Of a DNA stretch of 64,000 bases, positions 1 through 9,149 are shown piece by piece (position 1 is the first letter of the stretch; the number at the start of each line of letters is the position of its first letter). A program made the position numbers and the translations under genes. The notes under the pieces were generated by a model, which searched no databases, had not been told where the DNA came from, and was given only the letters and a program-made list of their open reading frames with translations. The stretch is from an uncultured Sphingomonadaceae bacterium (GTDB taxonomy: Bacteria; Pseudomonadota; Alphaproteobacteria; Sphingomonadales; Sphingomonadaceae), in contig CANLQG010000001.1 of the NCBI GenBank assembly GCA_947493195.1, forward strand, positions 372,001-436,000. The letters run 5' to 3'.

Positions 1-2
1 AT

Positions 3-1403
3 GATCGCGGCTATGGCCACTTCACCACGCGCCAGAACATCCAGTACAACTGGATCAAGCTGGAAGATGCAGGCGACATCCTGGCCGATCTGGCCAAGGT
101 GGAAATGCACGCCATCCAGACCAGCGGCAACTGCATCCGCAACATCTCTTCGGACCAGTACGCCGGTGCTGCTGCCGACGAGGTGGTGGACCCGCGCCCC
201 TATGCGGAGTTGCTGCGCCAGTGGTCCAGCTTCCACCCGGAATTCGCCGCCCTGCCGCGCAAGTTCAAGATCTGCGTGATCGCGTCGGAAAAGGACCGTG
301 CGGCGATGCGCCTGCACGATATCGGCATCAACATCGTGAAGAACGACGATGGCGCGCTGGGCGCTGCCTTCTACGTCGGCGGGGGCATGGGCCGCACGCC
401 GATGATCGCGCCGCTGATCCGCGACTTCGTGGCGCTCGACCAGTTGGTGACCTATTCCGAGGCGTGCCTGCGCGTCTACAACCGTCTTGGCAGGCGCGAC
501 AACAAGTACAAGGCGCGTATCAAGATCCTCGTGCATGAACTGGGCGCGGACGAGTACAAGCGGCAGGTCGAAGAGGAATTCGCGCACCTGCTGGAACAAG
601 GCGTGGAACCGCCCGCCGCCGAGCTGGAGCGCATCCGCAGCTTCTTCCAGGATCCGGAATTTGCCGTGGGCCTGACGGACAAGGCCGACCGTTCGGACCC
701 GGACTTTGCACTGTGGATCGACCGCAACTGCTCCCCGCACAAGGCGCCGGGCTATGTATCCGCCGCGATCAGCCTGAAGCCTGTCGGCGGCATTCCGGGT
801 GACGCGACTGCCGAGCAAATGCACCTGATGGCGGAACTGGCAAAGGAATACAGCTTCGACGAATGCCGCGTCACCCATGCGCAGAACATCATCCTGCCGC
901 ATGTCGAGATCGGCCGCCTGTACGAGCTGTGGCAGAAGTTGGACGAAGCAGGCCTGGGCACGGCCAATCTTGACCAGGTGGGCGACATCATCGCCTGCCC
1001 CGGCCTCGATTATTGCAGCCTTGCCAACGCCCGCTCGATCCCCGTCTCGCAGAAGATTTCCGAACGCTTCGCGCAGAACGGCAAGGGCGAACTGCTGGGC
1101 GAACTGAAGCTGAAGATATCGGGCTGCATCAATGCCTGCGGGCACCACCATGCTGGCCATATCGGCATTCTGGGCGTCGATAAGAAGGGCACCGAGAACT
1201 ACCAGCTGTTGCTGGGCGGAAGCGAGGCAGAGGACGTCTCGCTCGCCAAGATCACCGGCCCGGGATTCAACGAGGCAGGGATTGTCGATGCGGTAGAAAC
1301 GGTGGCCGATCTCTATCTCGAGAAGCGACAGGACGGGGAACGCTTCCTCGACACCTATCGCCGTCTTGGCATGGAACCGTTCAAGGAGGCGCTTTATGGC
1401 TGA
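3..1403 (+). CDS. cysI: Sulfite/nitrite reductase hemoprotein, C-terminal 466 residues (partial)
   Basis: This is the siroheme/4Fe-4S subunit that reduces sulfite to sulfide (nitrite reductases share the fold). The frame is open from the first bases of the window, so the start lies upstream; about 80-90 N-terminal residues are missing against a usual 540-560. Seen in the sequence: the early GYGHFTTRQNIQ substrate-region motif and the two cysteine pairs that hold the cluster and siroheme, CPGLDYC and CINAC followed by GHHH near the C terminus. The stop overlaps the DUF934 start by 8 nt, and cysH follows, which points to assimilatory sulfate reduction rather than nitrite reduction. The symbol is assigned from this context. 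Confidence 0.9.
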   Translation, partial: DRGYGHFTTRQNIQYNWIKLEDAGDILADLAKVEMHAIQTSGNCIRNISSDQYAGAAADEVVDPRPYAELLRQWSSFHPEFAALPRKFKICVIASEKDRAAMRLHDIGINIVKNDDGALGAAFYVGGGMGRTPMIAPLIRDFVALDQLVTYSEACLRVYNRLGRRDNKYKARIKILVHELGADEYKRQVEEEFAHLLEQGVEPPAAELERIRSFFQDPEFAVGLTDKADRSDPDFALWIDRNCSPHKAPGYVSAAISLKPVGGIPGDATAEQMHLMAELAKEYSFDECRVTHAQNIILPHVEIGRLYELWQKLDEAGLGTANLDQVGDIIACPGLDYCSLANARSIPVSQKISERFAQNGKGELLGELKLKISGCINACGHHHAGHIGILGVDKKGTENYQLLLGGSEAEDVSLAKITGPGFNEAGIVDAVETVADLYLEKRQDGERFLDTYRRLGMEPFKEALYG

Positions 1404-1851
1404 TGTAGATCTGGGCACTGGACGCGACGACGTGCAGCTGCGCTTCCGTGACGACGAACAGGCAGGCGTTGCCGCCGTAACCGTCGATTCCTTTCTCGAC
1501 CAGTCGGACGCCGAAGCCGTGCGCATGGAGCCGGGCGACGATGCGCGCGACCTGTTGCCGCACCTCTCCCGCCTGCGACTGGTGGAAGTGAGCTTCCCCA
1601 GCCACACGGACGGTCGCGGCTATTCCGCCGCCCGTCTGCTGCGCGAGCACGGCTATACCGGCGAACTGCGCGCCGTGGGAGACGTGCTGGTGGACCAGCT
1701 GCGCTACATGCGCCGCTGCGGCTTCGACGCCTTCGCGCCCGAGCAGCCGATGGACGAGGGCGACGCTGCTGCTGCGCTGAACCGATACGAACACGTCTAC
1801 CAGTCCGCTGCGGACGACGCCGTTCCGATCTGGAACCTGCGCCATGGGTGA
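1396..1851 (+). CDS. DUF934 family protein of the sulfate assimilation operon
   Basis: A 151-residue protein. The ATG at 1396 overlaps the sulfite reductase stop by 8 nt, and its own stop overlaps cysH by 8 nt, so it is translationally coupled to both. Family-like features are the VEVSFPSHTDGRGYSAARLL stretch, the following RLREHGY-type helix, and the GDVLVDQLRYMRRCGFD segment. DUF934 proteins are known companions of sulfite reductase in proteobacteria, but their biochemical role is not settled; an electron-transfer or accessory role is only inferred. An in-frame ATG 30 nt upstream exists, but it lies deeper in cysI and adds a basic, non-family N terminus. Confidence 0.88.
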   Translation: MADVDLGTGRDDVQLRFRDDEQAGVAAVTVDSFLDQSDAEAVRMEPGDDARDLLPHLSRLRLVEVSFPSHTDGRGYSAARLLREHGYTGELRAVGDVLVDQLRYMRRCGFDAFAPEQPMDEGDAAAALNRYEHVYQSAADDAVPIWNLRHG

Positions 1852-2641
1852 ACCCGCGCGCCGTCTTGACCGGGATGTCGATCGCATCGATACCGGACCT
1901 GCCTTCACGCAGGCCGATGCCGATGCGCTGAACGCCCGCTTTGCCGGTGTGCCCACGCCGGAGATGCTGCGCATCCTGCTGGCTGAAGACAAGCTTGGCC
2001 GCGTTGGCGTCGTCTCCAGCTTCGGGACAGAAGCTATCGTCCTCCTGCATCTCGTGGCGCAAGCCAACAGGCACGTGCCGATCATCTTCGTCGATACGCT
2101 CAAGATGTTCGACGAGACGCTCGCCTACCGCGAGGAGGTGATCGAACTGCTGGGCTTCACCGACACCAGCGTGGTGCGGCCAGACCCTGCCCGGCTGCAG
2201 GCAAAGGACGAGACCGGCATGCGCTGGTCCTATGATCCCGACGGCTGCTGCGAGATCCGCAAGGTGGAGCCGATGAAGCGCGCCAAGGCCAGCCTCGACA
2301 GCTGGATCTCCGGGCGCAAGGCATTCCAGTCCCAGACCCGCCAGAACCTGCCGCTTTTCGAAGTGGAAGACGGGCGCATGAAAGTGAACCCGCTGGGCGA
2401 ATGGACCAAGGAAGACCTCGACGCCTATTTCGAGCAGTACGACTTGCCGCGTCACCCGCTGGAAGCGCTGGGCTATCTTTCAGTCGGATGCTCCCCCTGC
2501 ACCAGCACGGTCGCACCGGGCGAAGACCCGCGCGCCGGGCGCTGGCGTGGCTGGGACAAGACCGAATGCGGTATCCATTCCACCAAGCTGCCCAAAGGCG
2601 AAGGCGGCGACCTTCCGCCGGGATACGAGCCGTTCCTGTAG
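1844..2641 (+). CDS. cysH: Phosphoadenylyl/adenylyl-sulfate reductase (assimilatory, 4Fe-4S type)
   Basis: Reduces activated sulfate (APS or PAPS) to sulfite with thioredoxin, supplying the sulfite reductase encoded upstream. At 265 residues it has family length. Cys135-Cys136 (DGCCEIRKVEP) and Cys216-x2-Cys219 (SVGCSPC) form the CC...CxxC set that binds a 4Fe-4S cluster in APS-type reductases; PAPS-only enzymes of enterobacteria lack it. Catalytic Cys242 lies in TECGIHSTKLP. APS is therefore the more likely substrate. Third gene of the operon, with 8-nt overlap, ending 7 nt before a convergent gene. Confidence 0.93.
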   Translation: MGEPARRLDRDVDRIDTGPAFTQADADALNARFAGVPTPEMLRILLAEDKLGRVGVVSSFGTEAIVLLHLVAQANRHVPIIFVDTLKMFDETLAYREEVIELLGFTDTSVVRPDPARLQAKDETGMRWSYDPDGCCEIRKVEPMKRAKASLDSWISGRKAFQSQTRQNLPLFEVEDGRMKVNPLGEWTKEDLDAYFEQYDLPRHPLEALGYLSVGCSPCTSTVAPGEDPRAGRWRGWDKTECGIHSTKLPKGEGGDLPPGYEPFL

Positions 2642-2648
2642 GCCGCTG

Positions 2649-3851
2649 TCAGGCTCTCACAAGCAGGCCGTAGGCGATCAGCGAACCGATCACGTCGGCG
2701 AGTTCCTCTGCATCCTCCACGGTGAAATCCTCCTTGCTCAACGAACCGGCCTCAATGCGCGCTTGCAACTGGGGGGCCAGCGTTTCCGAAAGCGGCAGGC
2801 TGGCGCCAGGCAGGACGATCTGCCTGCCCTCCCCGCCATCGTCGGCCGCATCCTCGAACGAGTAGAGGATATGCGGGCGCACGGTGAACCGGTCGTGATC
2901 GCCAATCGGTCGGCACAGCGCGTTGAGGCCACCGCGCACCCGTCCGCCCTGTGAACGCACGAAGTTGCCGGAGAAAGCGGACAGTGTCGCATCGAAGCTG
3001 GCCGTGTCGGCAATGGCGCGGGCCATGCGTTCGAACATGACCTTGTGCGCCCCCCGGTTGCCTTCTTCGAAATAAAGATCGCGTGGCAGCGAACGGCGCA
3101 TTTCGGGAATGCGCAGGCTCGCCTCGGCAACGGCTTCCAGCATGAAATCGGCCCAGGTCTGCACCAGGATGCCCACGGTTATGTGCAGGCTCGGTTCGTC
3201 ACCGTGGGTCAGGGCGCGGTGCGCCGTGCCGCGTGGCACATAAAGGCATTGTCCGGTTTCCAGCACGAAGCTGTCCTTCAGTTCGCCCGGATCGTCGCGA
3301 TCCTTGCAAAAGCCCTCTCCGCGATAGGGCAGCGTCTCGCGGTCGCCGTAGATTTCCCAGTCCTTCGCCCCTGCCACCTGCAATACGAAGACATCGTGAT
3401 CGTCGTAATGGACGCCAAAGCCATGCTCGCCCGGCGGCGTCATGTAGATGTTGGTCTGGGTTCGGGCACCGAAGGCGCGCTGCAGCGACAGGCAGAATTC
3501 GTACAGCTTGCCATCGGCGAAATGAAGCTGCGGCAGGATGATCGTGGCCCCGTCGCGAAAGCCGTCGAGCACCGCCCCGCGATCGACCACGCCGTTGGCA
3601 AAGGTGTACTCGCCCGCCGGAATGCCCCTGCCGGACTTCGCCATGCTGATGGACCGGGCGGGCAATTCGCTGTCGGCGATGATCTCGTCGATGCGATCGA
3701 TGCTGAGCAGGTCGCCGACGTTCGGATTGATCGCGGTGCTGTGAAAATAGGCCTTTTCGTAGTGATCGCGAAAAAACTCTTCCGGTGTGAGCGGCGCGAT
3801 CATCATCTCCAGCGCATGGGGCGATGAAGTCTGGCTGTTCCGGCTTTCCAT
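2649..3851 (-). CDS. JmjC/cupin-fold Fe(II) and 2-oxoglutarate oxygenase (ribosomal oxygenase-like)
   Basis: A 400-residue protein with a cupin_4/JmjC core. The iron ligands appear to be His148-x-Asp150 (GFGVHYDDHDVFVLQ) and His211 (VPRGTAHRALT). These are the hallmarks of 2-oxoglutarate-dependent hydroxylases of the RoxA/YcfD class, which hydroxylate ribosomal proteins. The C-terminal 170 residues would be the dimerisation and winged-helix part. The ATG at 3851 is chosen because AGGACCT sits directly upstream; a TTG 18 nt earlier is possible. Substrate is unknown from sequence, so the ribosomal role is inference. Convergent with cysH. Confidence 0.78.
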   Translation of the reverse strand: MESRNSQTSSPHALEMMIAPLTPEEFFRDHYEKAYFHSTAINPNVGDLLSIDRIDEIIADSELPARSISMAKSGRGIPAGEYTFANGVVDRGAVLDGFRDGATIILPQLHFADGKLYEFCLSLQRAFGARTQTNIYMTPPGEHGFGVHYDDHDVFVLQVAGAKDWEIYGDRETLPYRGEGFCKDRDDPGELKDSFVLETGQCLYVPRGTAHRALTHGDEPSLHITVGILVQTWADFMLEAVAEASLRIPEMRRSLPRDLYFEEGNRGAHKVMFERMARAIADTASFDATLSAFSGNFVRSQGGRVRGGLNALCRPIGDHDRFTVRPHILYSFEDAADDGGEGRQIVLPGASLPLSETLAPQLQARIEAGSLSKEDFTVEDAEELADVIGSLIAYGLLVRA

Positions 3852-3924
3852 AGGTCCTGCCCAAAGCAAAGGGGGCCGGATCTACCGGCCCCGCGCAATC
3901 ATGAAATCTGCAAGAGCCGCAGCA

Positions 3925-4488
3925 TTAGCCGCTGCCGCGTCCGCGCCCGTAGTTGACGCGGTCGGCTGAATCGGCATCCGTCAGGCCGCTGCGGCCGTTG
4001 CCCACCCCGTCGCTGGGGTCGCTGTCGGTATAGCCGGTGCTGCTGCCGCGTCCCCGGCCTGCTGCATCGGAATTCGAGCCGCTATCGGAATCGGAAACGC
4101 CATTTCTGGAGCCGCGCCCGTTGCCCACTCCATCGCTGGGGTCACTGTCGGTGATGCCGGTACCATTGCCACGGCCATTGCCGATCGCATCGTTCGGATC
4201 GGAATCGCTCACACCGCTTCGGCCTCCACCGCCACGGCCGTATCCCGACGGGTCCGAAGCCCCGCCGGAATCGCTGTCGGTCAGGCCGGTGCGACCATGA
4301 CCGGCACGGTCATTGGGATCGCTGTCGGTATGGCCGGTGCTGCCGTAGCCGACATCATCGCTGGGATCGCTATCCGTTCGTCCGGTCTGCTGCGCCGCGG
4401 CAGCCGAACTGATCATCGTGGCTGCAACGCCGCCACTCACCAGCGCCACGAAAGAACGCCGCGATACAGGTTTGACCCTTTTTGCCAT
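3925..4488 (-). CDS. Tat-signal protein composed of eight TDSDP-type repeats
   Basis: 187 residues. The start at 4488 has a GGGGGAAATC ribosome site, and the N terminus reads KPVSRRSFVALVSGG then a small-residue stretch ending AAAAQQ, a good twin-arginine signal. The whole mature part is low complexity: eight units of about 16-22 residues with the core [ST]Gx[TS]DSDPxD followed by Gly/Asn/Arg. Regularly spaced aspartates (DSDPSD) resemble calcium-binding loops such as thrombospondin type 3 repeats, but a true DxDxDG loop is not consistently present. No enzyme domain. Function unknown; an exported, acidic, perhaps metal-binding protein is inference. Confidence 0.7.
   Translation of the reverse strand: MAKRVKPVSRRSFVALVSGGVAATMISSAAAAQQTGRTDSDPSDDVGYGSTGHTDSDPNDRAGHGRTGLTDSDSGGASDPSGYGRGGGGRSGVSDSDPNDAIGNGRGNGTGITDSDPSDGVGNGRGSRNGVSDSDSGSNSDAAGRGRGSSTGYTDSDPSDGVGNGRSGLTDADSADRVNYGRGRGSG
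3928..4386 (-). repeat. Degenerate tandem repeat encoding TDSDP units
   Basis: Eight imperfect copies of a roughly 50-65 nt unit fill the mature part of the Tat-signal protein. Each encodes T/S-D-S-D-P/S followed by a Gly-rich spacer (GNGRG, GYGRG). Two units have an extra serine/glycine insert (DSDSGGASDP and DSDSGSNSDA). Confidence 0.8.
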
Positions 4489-4597
4489 GATTTCCCCCAC
4501 TTTCCTCACGCTCTCGCGGAGTATCCCACCAATAGTTCCTGCAAACCCCGAAGCCATGCAGTAATCGCAAACCTTTCAGGAAGGCTCACGAACCAAT

Positions 4598-5506
4598 TCA
4601 CAACCAGTTGTTGACTTTATACCAGCGGGCGGTTTCGGCAAGTCCATCTTTCGTATCGACCTGCGGGCTCCAAAACCGTGCGGGAACGGTGCGGTCCGGG
4701 CTGCTGGTCCAGTCGGGATGGGCCATATAGCTTGCCCGGTCGAGCGTCAGCTTGGCCCTGTCGCCGCGAATCAGGCGATCCAGCCTGGCAGCCCCCATCA
4801 ACACGCTGCGCGGCACATGCGGGGCCCATACGCTCTTGCCCATGGCCGCCGCTATGGCGTGCGCCAGCTGCCTGTGGCTCCAGCCGCCATCCTTTCCGTC
4901 ATCCGGCTCCAGAACGCGCGGTTGGCTGTCCGCCGGGCTGCCGACCAGGTCGAGCAGCAGGCGCGCAAGGTCGTCCACATGGATTATGGACGTGCGACCA
5001 GCCGGCGGCATGGGGAGAAAACCCCACCGCGCGGCCTTGAAAAGCTCCAGGATTTCGGTGTCGCGCGGGCCATAGACAGCCGGGGGACGCACGATCGTCC
5101 AATCGAGATCGCTGTCCTCGACGAACTGTTCGGCCTGCCTCTTGGACTGGCCATAGAGCGACAGTTCGGGCTTGCGCGCCGCCAGCGATGATACATGCAC
5201 GAAACGCCTGACGCCGCCCCGCCGCGCTGCGGCAACGACGTTCTGCGTGCCCCGGGCATTGCCCTCGAAGAAACCCGCAGCGTCCGGCGCGTTTACCACG
5301 CCCGCGATATGGATAACCGCCTCGGCACCTTGCGTCAGCCGATCCAGCGCATCGTGCGATGAAAGGTCGCCGTTTATCCACGACACGCCTTCGCGCGCGT
5401 CCTGTTCGCGCCTGGCAAGCGCCCTGGCCGTGCGGCCCCGCATCGCTGCCTGGTCGAGAACGGCCCGGCCGACAAAGCCGGTGCCGCCGGTGATGGCAAT
5501 GGTCAC
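4598..5506 (-). CDS. NAD(P)-dependent epimerase/dehydratase (extended or atypical SDR)
   Basis: 302 residues. The Rossmann dinucleotide motif GGTGFVG is at residues 7-13, an HIAGVVNAP segment follows strand 4, HVSSLAA marks the active-site serine, and YGQSK gives the catalytic Tyr and Lys. Then comes IVRPPAVYGPRD, the usual post-active-site stretch of the family. Substrate cannot be read from sequence; related proteins include NDUFA9-like and sugar epimerases. The start overlaps the proB stop by 4 nt (ATGA), so it is cotranscribed with proB and probably obgE. Confidence 0.85.
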   Translation of the reverse strand: MTIAITGGTGFVGRAVLDQAAMRGRTARALARREQDAREGVSWINGDLSSHDALDRLTQGAEAVIHIAGVVNAPDAAGFFEGNARGTQNVVAAARRGGVRRFVHVSSLAARKPELSLYGQSKRQAEQFVEDSDLDWTIVRPPAVYGPRDTEILELFKAARWGFLPMPPAGRTSIIHVDDLARLLLDLVGSPADSQPRVLEPDDGKDGGWSHRQLAHAIAAAMGKSVWAPHVPRSVLMGAARLDRLIRGDRAKLTLDRASYMAHPDWTSSPDRTVPARFWSPQVDTKDGLAETARWYKVNNWL

Positions 5507-6636
5507 AACAATACGAGGTGATCCCGGTGGATCACCGCCGAGCGCGGTGTGTGACCAAGGATATCCTCATGCTCCTCGCTGGAATGACCCTTGATCGCCA
5601 CCACGTCAGACCAGTCGTATTCCACGACACCCTTGGCAATCATCCGGTGGTTTTCGTCGTAGACCGGCAAGATATCGCCGCGCTCGAATTCGCCTTCCAC
5701 CTTCAGGATACCGGTGGCCAGCACGCTCTTGCCGTTCTGCAGCGCCTCGACGCAGCCATCGTCCACGGTCAGGGCGCCATTGAAGCGCATCCGCCCGCCG
5801 ATCCATGCCCGGCGCCCGGAATCCTCGCGCTTGGGCAGAAACAGCGTGCCCGCCTGGCCAGCCAGGGCGCGACCGATAGGCATTTCGTGCTGCCCGTTCA
5901 TGATAGCGAGGGCAATCCCGGCGCGTTCCGCGATCTCTGCGGCCAGCAGCTTGGCGGTCATTCCGCCCGACCCCAGGCCGGAGCCGGAACCACCGTCGGC
6001 CATGGCGTGAATTTCCTCGGTAACACCGCGAACCTCTTCCAGCCGCTCTGCCTCCGGATGGTCTGGGTGGCGGTCGTAAAGCCCGTCCACGTCCGTCAGC
6101 AGGATCACCCCGTCGGCATCGCATGCCTGCGCGACGCGCGCAGCCAGCCGATCGTTGTCGCCAAAACGAATTTCGCCGGTGGAGATCGTGTCATTTTCGT
6201 TCACCACAGGCACCACGCCTGATTTCAGCAACCGGCGCAGCGTGGCAGAAATGTTGAGATAGCGACGACGGTGCTCGAAATCGTCCAGCGTCAGCAGCAG
6301 CTGCGCGGCCACCAGCCGGCGTTCCGTCAGCAGGCTGGACCAGGTGGATGCGAGTGAAATCTGGCCAACCGACGCCGATGCCTGCGCCTCTGCCAGCGTG
6401 CGCTTGCCGCCGTGCGTGAAACCCAGTTGCTTGGCCCCGATGGCAATCGCGCCCGAACTGACCACGACCACCTCTTGCCCGCGTTCAAGCGCCGTGAAAA
6501 CTTCGTTCACGACCGTGCGCAGCCATTCGACGCGCACCTGCCCGGCACCATCGACCAGCAAGGCGCTACCGATCTTAATGACCAGCCGGCGGCATTTTTC
6601 GGGATTGCGAAAGTCGTCGAGTGTATCAATAGCCAT
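5503..6636 (-). CDS. proB: Glutamate 5-kinase
   Basis: First step of proline synthesis: ATP-dependent phosphorylation of glutamate. 377 residues, the normal length for the two-domain form. The amino-acid kinase domain opens with RLVIKIGSALLV, has VVSSGAIAIG, VPVVNENDTIS and LLTDVDGLYDRHP, then GSGGMTAKL. A C-terminal PUA domain (about residues 280-370) contains GKSVLATGILKVEGEFERGD. Lies 53 nt downstream of obgE, an association common in proteobacteria, and overlaps the epimerase gene. proA is not in the window; proC is at 10060-10860. Confidence 0.96.
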   Translation of the reverse strand: MAIDTLDDFRNPEKCRRLVIKIGSALLVDGAGQVRVEWLRTVVNEVFTALERGQEVVVVSSGAIAIGAKQLGFTHGGKRTLAEAQASASVGQISLASTWSSLLTERRLVAAQLLLTLDDFEHRRRYLNISATLRRLLKSGVVPVVNENDTISTGEIRFGDNDRLAARVAQACDADGVILLTDVDGLYDRHPDHPEAERLEEVRGVTEEIHAMADGGSGSGLGSGGMTAKLLAAEIAERAGIALAIMNGQHEMPIGRALAGQAGTLFLPKREDSGRRAWIGGRMRFNGALTVDDGCVEALQNGKSVLATGILKVEGEFERGDILPVYDENHRMIAKGVVEYDWSDVVAIKGHSSEEHEDILGHTPRSAVIHRDHLVLL

Positions 6637-6689
6637 GGGCGGCCAGATAGGGGCTTTCGCGCAGATTTTCTAGGCCGGATCGGGATTGG

Positions 6690-7763
<1,074 letters not shown>

Positions 7764-7872
7764 TTATGCGTTTTTGCGGGTTTTCACCACCCGCTTAACG
7801 GCATGCGATCCGCGCGCATGCAGTCCGCTAATGGCAGTAGCCGCATTATCAGTCGGTTCCGGGAGGGCGAAC

Positions 7873-7948
<76 letters not shown>

Positions 7949-8027
7949 GTTCCAGTTTCGCATCGCCGAACGGGCGCGACGCCCGGATCGGGAGGAAGGC
8001 CATCTAGCGACTAGCAGCGCACCTTGA

Positions 8028-8049
8028 AAGAGGGAATTTACGCCCTCTT
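8028..8049 (-). terminator. Possible weak terminator hairpin after the polyproline lipoprotein gene
   Basis: AAGAGGG and CCCTCTT form a perfect 7-bp stem around an 8-nt loop, with CCTT/AAGG able to extend it outside an internal loop. No clear U-run follows on the minus strand, so the call is weak. It lies between the lipoprotein stop and the tRNA gene. Confidence 0.3.
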
Positions 8050-8057
8050 CCCCAAGG

Positions 8058-8981
8058 CTATTGATCCGCGTCGTTCGGAATGGGCTGGACGACCGGAGTG
8101 CTGGCCGCGGTATCGTCGACATTGATGACCGGGATCAGTGCCCCGGTTTCGCTGTCGGGAACCGCCACGGGGTCTTCCGGCAACTGGCCCTGCACCGCGA
8201 CACCAGCAGCAAGCTGCTGCGCGGGAGTGCCGTAGAGCGCGACCCAGCCCGGCTGCGAGGCGCCATAGCGCGCGCCGTAGCGCTGATCCCAATCGGTCGA
8301 CGCGGCCTGATAGGCCTCGTAGATCGTGTAGAACCGCTCGAACGCCATTTCGTAGCGCTGCAGACCGCTGATTGCGAAGGTGGCAAAATCGGTCGGCGGG
8401 GTGGAAAGGTAATCGTTCGCAACCGCCAGGGCGGCGCTGCAGAAATGCGAGCGTGCAGGAGGCGAGGCGAAATAGTTGTAAATGCTGGTGGAGTGGGTTT
8501 CCCGCAGCCGGATCGCGGCACGGCGTACATTGCTGCGCGCCGTCGATTCACCCTCGTTAGCAAGGTTGTCGCGCGCCATCTGCTGGAACCGGGTTTCCAA
8601 CGCGGCATTGGCCGCATCCAGCGTGGAATCCTCCTCCCGCAGCATCTGGCCGTAAGCTTCCAGGATCGGCGCGTGCACGTCACGCATGCAGTTGAGAGCC
8701 GCCACGTTCCAGCCGGAGCGGAAGTGCCAGATCGCCTCGTTCTGCTCCAGGGCGGTGTTGATCGTCTGGCGAATACCGAACGCATCCTTCTGCGGAAGGT
8801 TCATCTGGTACGATGCCTGCGGCGGCGGCAGCGGGCGGTAGGGTATTGCCTCTACTACCGGTGCCGGTGGCGGGGGTGGCGGCGGCGGGGGCGGAGGAGG
8901 CGGCGGTGTTGCACAGGCTGCAAGGAGGGCAATACCGGTGGCGGCCGCGATGGCGCGGATCGTCAGGGGAGATTTGGTCAT
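8058..8981 (-). CDS. Lipoprotein with a run of 14 prolines, function unknown
   Basis: 307 residues. The N terminus is a lipoprotein signal: basic MTKSPLTIR, a hydrophobic stretch, then LLAAC as lipobox. The lipidated Cys is followed by Ala-Thr and 14 consecutive prolines, a tether that would need EF-P for translation. The remaining 260 residues are mainly alpha-helical with several Cys (LNCMRD, SHFCSAALA) and ERFYTIYEAYQAA near the end. I recognise no named domain. It may be an envelope-anchored protein with the proline rod reaching through peptidoglycan, which is inference from the tether. Confidence 0.75.
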   Translation of the reverse strand: MTKSPLTIRAIAAATGIALLAACATPPPPPPPPPPPPPPAPVVEAIPYRPLPPPQASYQMNLPQKDAFGIRQTINTALEQNEAIWHFRSGWNVAALNCMRDVHAPILEAYGQMLREEDSTLDAANAALETRFQQMARDNLANEGESTARSNVRRAAIRLRETHSTSIYNYFASPPARSHFCSAALAVANDYLSTPPTDFATFAISGLQRYEMAFERFYTIYEAYQAASTDWDQRYGARYGASQPGWVALYGTPAQQLAAGVAVQGQLPEDPVAVPDSETGALIPVINVDDTAASTPVVQPIPNDADQ

Positions 8982-9072
8982 CGTGATTGGATAAAGTCCT
9001 CTCGTGCCACAGTTGTTCCACTGCCGGCATGGTTAATTGCCGACAGTCTAGCGGTGCCGGGAGATAAAGAAA

Positions 9073-9104
9073 ATGCCCGGAGTGCACTATTGCACTCCGG
9101 GCAT
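9073..9104 (-). terminator. Rho-independent terminator of the Bax-inhibitor-1 gene
   Basis: A perfect 14-bp stem (ATGCCCGGAGTGCA and its complement) around a 4-nt loop, followed on the minus strand by TTTTCTTTATC. It lies about 45 nt after the stop of the BI-1 family gene. Confidence 0.85.
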
Positions 9105-9149
9105 CGCATTTCGGATTCGGCCTGCCGAAACAGGCCGGTATCGCAGATA

